NCBI RefSeq assembly: GCF_020524165.1
Contig: NZ_JAIVKU010000002.1
Location: forward strand, 248,001 to 312,000
Length of the DNA stretch: 64,000 nt
Origin: Guptibacillus hwajinpoensis
GTDB lineage: Bacteria; Bacillota; Bacilli; Bacillales; Guptibacillaceae
Direction of reading: 5' to 3'
Below are positions 61,038 through 64,000 of this stretch, in pieces (the first letter of the stretch is position 1; each line of letters starts with the position of its first letter). Made by a program: the position numbers and the translations under genes. The notes below the pieces were generated by a model. That model made no database searches. It was not told the origin of the DNA and worked only from the letters and a program-made list of their open reading frames with translations.

Positions 61038-61061
61038 GGGGTCAGGTTCGAACCTGACCCC
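61038..61061. repeat. 24-bp palindromic repeat, copy 4 (TTCGAA centre)
   Basis: GGGGTCAGGTTC and GAACCTGACCCC are perfect arms. Six bp after the stop of the first binding-protein gene, before a terminator. Confidence 0.85.
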
Positions 61062-61075
61062 CTATAAAGACAACA

Positions 61076-61114
61076 AAGAAGAAAGTGTCCGTCACCGATG
61101 GACACTTTCTTCTT
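61076..61114 (+). terminator. Hairpin terminator after the first binding-protein gene
   Basis: AAGAAGAAAGTGTCC and GGACACTTTCTTCTT form a perfect 15-bp stem around a 9-base loop. The U-rich 3' arm could serve as release tract. It would separate transcription of the two paralogues. Confidence 0.75.
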
Positions 61115-61149
61115 GTAAATAAGCCCATTAATTGGTAAGTAAATAAACT

Positions 61150-61202
61150 AGTAAACTTTTAGTAAACATTTACTTGACTCTGTTTACCTATTCAACTATT
61201 CT
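61150..61202 (+). promoter_or_regulatory. Promoter with AGTAAAC operators, second binding-protein gene
   Basis: TTGACT (61174-61179) and TATTCT (61197-61202) with a 17-nt spacer. AGTAAACATTTACT (61161-61174) reaches the -35, as in the first gene, and an extra AGTAAAC lies at 61150-61156. Confidence 0.6.
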
Positions 61203-61208
61203 AATAAG

Positions 61209-61222
61209 TGTAGACGCTTTCA
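61209..61222. promoter_or_regulatory. cre site (CcpA) of the second binding-protein gene
   Basis: TGTAGACGCTTTCA matches TGWAARCGYTWNCW at all but one position, the same position that differs in the first gene's site, and stands at the same place relative to the -10. Confidence 0.65.
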
Positions 61223-61267
61223 TTGTGAATTTTGAAAGTTTTCAGTAATTAATTGGAGGGGTAGTTG

Positions 61268-62548
61268 ATGAAGAAGGTAACGGGTCTAGTTAGTATAAGT
61301 ATGATGCTTGTGTTAAGTCTGTTCCTGGCGGCGTGCGGGAATGGTGGAAGTGATAGTGAAGGATCGGGCGATAGCAACAAAGTAACAGCCTGGGCATGGA
61401 ATATTAACGTACCGGTGCTTGAAAAAGCGGCCGAGAAATTTAAAGAAGAAAATCCAGATTTTGAACTCGAAGTTGTTGAAATGGGTACCGATGATGTTTA
61501 CTCGAAGTTAACAACGGGCCTTCAAGCTGGAGGTAAAGGTTTACCCGATATCGTTCTTGTAGAAGATGATCGCGTTCAAGGTTATATGAGTGCTTTTCCG
61601 GACGCTTTTGTAAACGTTTCCGATAAAGGCTTTGATGAAATGAAAGATAGTTTCCCGTCTTATAAGACAGAGCTTGTTTCAAAAGACGGCGCCATGTACG
61701 GCTTCCCGTTTGATGGTGGACCAACTGGTGTTTTCTATCGCACGGATATTTTTGAAGAAGCTGGTGTAAATGCGGAAGATATCAAAACGTGGGATGACTA
61801 CATCGAAGCTGGTAAAACCATTAACGAAAAAACAGATAAAGCGATGATTGGTTTAGACTTAAACGGTGATGACGGTCTTTACCGCATGATGTTAAATCAA
61901 CAGGGAACATTCTACTTTGATGATGAGAAGAACGTTGCTCTTACTTCAGAAGAATCCAAAAAGGCAATGAAAGTACAACAGAAGCTTAATGAAGAGGGTC
62001 TTGTAAAAGAAACAGTTGGTTGGGACGCTTGGATCAGTGCGATGACAAGTGGCGATGTAGCTACTGCTCCATCTGGTGCGTGGTTATACGGTTCCATTAC
62101 ACAGCAGGGTAAAGATACTTCAGGTAAATGGGGGTTAATTGAGCTTCCAGCATTTGAAGAAGGTGGAAACCGTGCATCGAATCTTGGGGGAAGTAACTAC
62201 ATGATTCCTAGTGCAAGTGACAATGCTGATCTCGCTTATGACTTTATGGAATTCTTCTCTACAAATAAAGATGTTCAATTATCTGCAATGGAAGGCGGCC
62301 TGTTCCCTTCATTGAACACGATTTACGATAACGAAGCATTTACAAAAGAAGTTGAGTTCTTTAACAATCAGCCGATCTGGAGTCTTCTTGCTGACGAAAT
62401 GGACAGCATTCCTGCCGTTAATTACACAGGAGACTATGCCGTAGCGAAAGATGAAGCTGTGAAAGCACAGTCTGAAATCGCAAATGGAAAAGGGATTGAA
62501 GAAGCGTTAAAAGCTTCAGAAGATCGTTTGAAAAATCGTATTCAATAA
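61268..62548 (+). CDS. Sugar ABC transporter substrate-binding lipoprotein 2 (MsmE-like)
   Basis: A 426-residue solute-binding protein with lipobox LAAC (Cys23). It matches the first paralogue at most positions, including VTAWAWNINVPVLEKAAEKFKEENPDFELEV and FDGGPTGVFYRTD. ATG 61268 follows GGAGGGG at 61255-61261; TTG 61265 in frame is an alternative. It is upstream of the permease genes with a 61-bp gap, so it is the paralogue most likely to be co-transcribed with them. Substrate probably an oligosaccharide. Confidence 0.92.
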   Translation: MKKVTGLVSISMMLVLSLFLAACGNGGSDSEGSGDSNKVTAWAWNINVPVLEKAAEKFKEENPDFELEVVEMGTDDVYSKLTTGLQAGGKGLPDIVLVEDDRVQGYMSAFPDAFVNVSDKGFDEMKDSFPSYKTELVSKDGAMYGFPFDGGPTGVFYRTDIFEEAGVNAEDIKTWDDYIEAGKTINEKTDKAMIGLDLNGDDGLYRMMLNQQGTFYFDDEKNVALTSEESKKAMKVQQKLNEEGLVKETVGWDAWISAMTSGDVATAPSGAWLYGSITQQGKDTSGKWGLIELPAFEEGGNRASNLGGSNYMIPSASDNADLAYDFMEFFSTNKDVQLSAMEGGLFPSLNTIYDNEAFTKEVEFFNNQPIWSLLADEMDSIPAVNYTGDYAVAKDEAVKAQSEIANGKGIEEALKASEDRLKNRIQ

Positions 62549-62609
62549 GCTTCAGAAATTATCAGGGGTTGATTCACTTCAACCCCTGTCATGTTAAGGT
62601 GGGATATTC

Positions 62610-63461
62610 ATGAATCGAGCGAAACGTTTTCCATATTTATTCGCAGCTCCGGCCATTCTGCTTTTCTTAGCATTTACCGTTTATCCAATTATCGCTTCCT
62701 TTGTTCTCAGTTTTCAGGAACGAGTGGGTGGAGAATACGTTTTTGCAGGATTGAAAAACTATACACGCCTCTGGAACGATGATATTTTCTGGACGGCGAT
62801 GCAGAACACATTCATTATCTTTGTTGTTCAAGTCCCAGTTATGATCATTCTCGCAATGGTACTAGCCAATGTGTTGAACAACCAGCTGTTAAAGCTAAAA
62901 GGATTTTTCCGAGTTTCTTTCTTTCTACCAGCTGTGACATCGCTTGTAGCCTACTCGATCTTGTTCTCAATCATGCTTCAAGAAGAAGGAATAATTAACA
63001 CGGCACTTAGTTACATCGGCATTACGGCCATCCCTTGGTTATCCGATCCGTTTTGGGCGAAAGCTTCGATTATTATCGCGATGACGTGGAGATGGACGGG
63101 ATATAACATGGTTATTTTCCTGGCAGCCCTTCAAAACATTCCAGAAGATTTATATGAAGCGGCTTCTCTTGATGGCGCCAACAAGTTTAAGCAATTTTTC
63201 TACATTACTGTCCCGCAACTAAAACCAGTGATTCTTTTTGCAGGTATCCTATCGACAATCGGAACGCTTCAGCTTTTCGACGAACCGTTCAACTTAACGG
63301 GCGGTGGACCGGCAGATTCAACGATGACCCTTGGACTTTATATTTATCAAAGTGGATTTGAATACTTTGACTTCGGCTATGCTTCCGCTATTGCATACGC
63401 GGTTGTTGTTATGGTAGGTATTCTCTCCATTATCCAATTCAAGATAGCAGGTGATGATTAA
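62610..63461 (+). CDS. Sugar ABC transporter permease (MsmF/UgpA-like)
   Basis: A 283-residue six-helix permease with the EAA motif in EDLYEAASLDGANKFKQFFYITVPQLKPV and GGPADSTMTLGLYIYQSGF. The carbohydrate uptake transporter-1 family fits. The stop TAA and the next ATG overlap by one base (TAATG at 63459-63463), so the second permease is coupled. Partner ATPase is not in the window and may be an unlinked shared MsmX-type protein. Confidence 0.93.
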   Translation: MNRAKRFPYLFAAPAILLFLAFTVYPIIASFVLSFQERVGGEYVFAGLKNYTRLWNDDIFWTAMQNTFIIFVVQVPVMIILAMVLANVLNNQLLKLKGFFRVSFFLPAVTSLVAYSILFSIMLQEEGIINTALSYIGITAIPWLSDPFWAKASIIIAMTWRWTGYNMVIFLAALQNIPEDLYEAASLDGANKFKQFFYITVPQLKPVILFAGILSTIGTLQLFDEPFNLTGGGPADSTMTLGLYIYQSGFEYFDFGYASAIAYAVVVMVGILSIIQFKIAGDD

Positions 63462-64000
63462 TGGCTAAGAACCTAGAGGTAATTGAACAGTCGACAAATA
63501 AACTCACCCTTGCTGAAAGGCAACAAAAGAAACCGAAGAAAAAGAAGAATAAACTAAAAGCCGTTTGGATGTATACACTTCTTAGTATTTTCCTAGTTGT
63601 TTCCATCTTCCCGTTCTACTGGATGTTTATCGGTGCAACAAACGACTCTAGTAAAATGTTTACGAACCCGCCAACGCTTTTACCTGGCGATCAGTTTATG
63701 ACAAACTTAACGAACTTAAATGAATCGATTGGTATTTTCAGAGTACTCTTTAACTCACTCTTCGTCTCAGGTCTTTATGTAGTGATTGCCCTTGCTGTTT
63801 GTGCGAGCGCAGCCTACGTTCTAGCGAAGTACAATTTCAAAGGGAAAAAATTCATCTTTACGGCCTTCTTACTTTCCATGATGATTCCTTACCAGGCAAC
63901 GTTGATTCCTTTGTTTCAAATGATGTCTGACTTTAATCTATTAAACACGTACTTCGCGGTTATTGCACCGCAACTTTGTTTCCCATTTGCGATTTTCTTG
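63461..64000 (+). CDS. Sugar ABC transporter permease (MsmG/UgpE-like), 3' truncated
   Basis: The frame stays open to the last base, so 180 codons are visible. It begins MAKNLEVIEQSTNKLTLAER, then a lysine-rich stretch and the first helix (AVWMYTLLSIFLVVSIFPFYWMFIGATND). NLNESIGIFRVLFNSLFVSGLYVVIAL and FLLSMMIPYQATLIPLFQMM are typical of the second permease in these importers. The EAA loop would lie beyond the window edge. No separate start codon is needed; translation coupled by TAATG. Confidence 0.9.
   Translation, partial: MAKNLEVIEQSTNKLTLAERQQKKPKKKKNKLKAVWMYTLLSIFLVVSIFPFYWMFIGATNDSSKMFTNPPTLLPGDQFMTNLTNLNESIGIFRVLFNSLFVSGLYVVIALAVCASAAYVLAKYNFKGKKFIFTAFLLSMMIPYQATLIPLFQMMSDFNLLNTYFAVIAPQLCFPFAIFL

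Noticed and set aside
43010..61061. The four palindromes as a CRISPR array
   Set aside because: Copies are kilobases apart, sit singly at gene ends, and no regular spacers or cas genes are present.

Overview
The window looks like a chromosomal stretch from a low-GC Gram-positive Bacillaceae, probably a marine or halotolerant Bacillus-like genus. The basis is a Bacillus subtilis-type eps locus with a SinR-like regulator, an S-box (SAM) riboswitch upstream of metQNI, tagD/tagG/tagH-type teichoic acid genes, tcyP, CcpA-type cre sites and strong AGGAGG ribosome binding sites. No rRNA, tRNA, CRISPR array or insertion sequence was seen. Species cannot be fixed from the sequence.

Layout. (1) 1-8239: the conserved core of an exopolysaccharide operon (epsC-like, truncated at the left edge, then epsD, epsF, a GT2 enzyme, epsG, a 54-residue small protein, epsL, epsM, epsN), closed by a SinR-like repressor gene. 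(2) 8268-18514: a distinctly AT-rich polysaccharide module with GT32, GT8, GT2 and four related GT4 glycosyltransferases, a pyruvyltransferase-like protein and a flippase. (3) 18666-21431, minus strand: a 921-residue phage-tailspike-like beta-helix protein. (4) 21738-30763: a paeninodin-type lasso peptide cluster in the order cyclase C1, precursor A1, HPr-kinase-like K, B1, B2, nucleotidyltransferase, ABC exporter D, cyclase C2, precursor A2. Two cyclases and two precursors share one set of maturation and export genes. (5) 30977-34652: a membrane-anchored phosphoesterase, a 49-residue small protein and an S9 peptidase. (6) 34691-39778: a SAM-riboswitch operon, metQ-metN-metI plus an FMN-dependent hydroxyacid oxidase and a metal-dependent dehydrogenase. 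(7) 39841-46481: two tiny minus-strand ORFs, the cystine transporter tcyP, a lipoprotein, a histidine phosphatase, an ATPase-LuxR regulator, a DUF4870-like membrane protein and galU. (8) 47254-59409: a teichoic-acid-like polymer locus (GT2, CDP-alcohol phosphatidyltransferase, tagD, two CDP-glycerol glycerophosphotransferases, tagG, tagH, galE), a methyltransferase and an AlgI/AlgJ-type O-acetylation pair. (9) 59742-64000: two tandem sugar-binding lipoproteins with matching control regions and two permease genes, the last cut by the window edge.

The most notable system is the two-cyclase/two-precursor lasso cluster. The 306-bp divergent region between it and the tailspike-like gene carries palindromes of the form GTTCTTTATAAAGAAC, which match the published SinR operator consensus (GTTCTYT). 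A related palindrome lies upstream of epsD, and the eps locus itself encodes a SinR-like protein. This suggests that matrix polysaccharide, a polysaccharide-binding or cleaving protein and lasso peptides are controlled together as a biofilm programme. Two families of short intergenic repeats (a 24-bp palindrome, four copies; a 30-bp repeat, three copies, one of them inside a peptidase gene) occupy the second half of the window.
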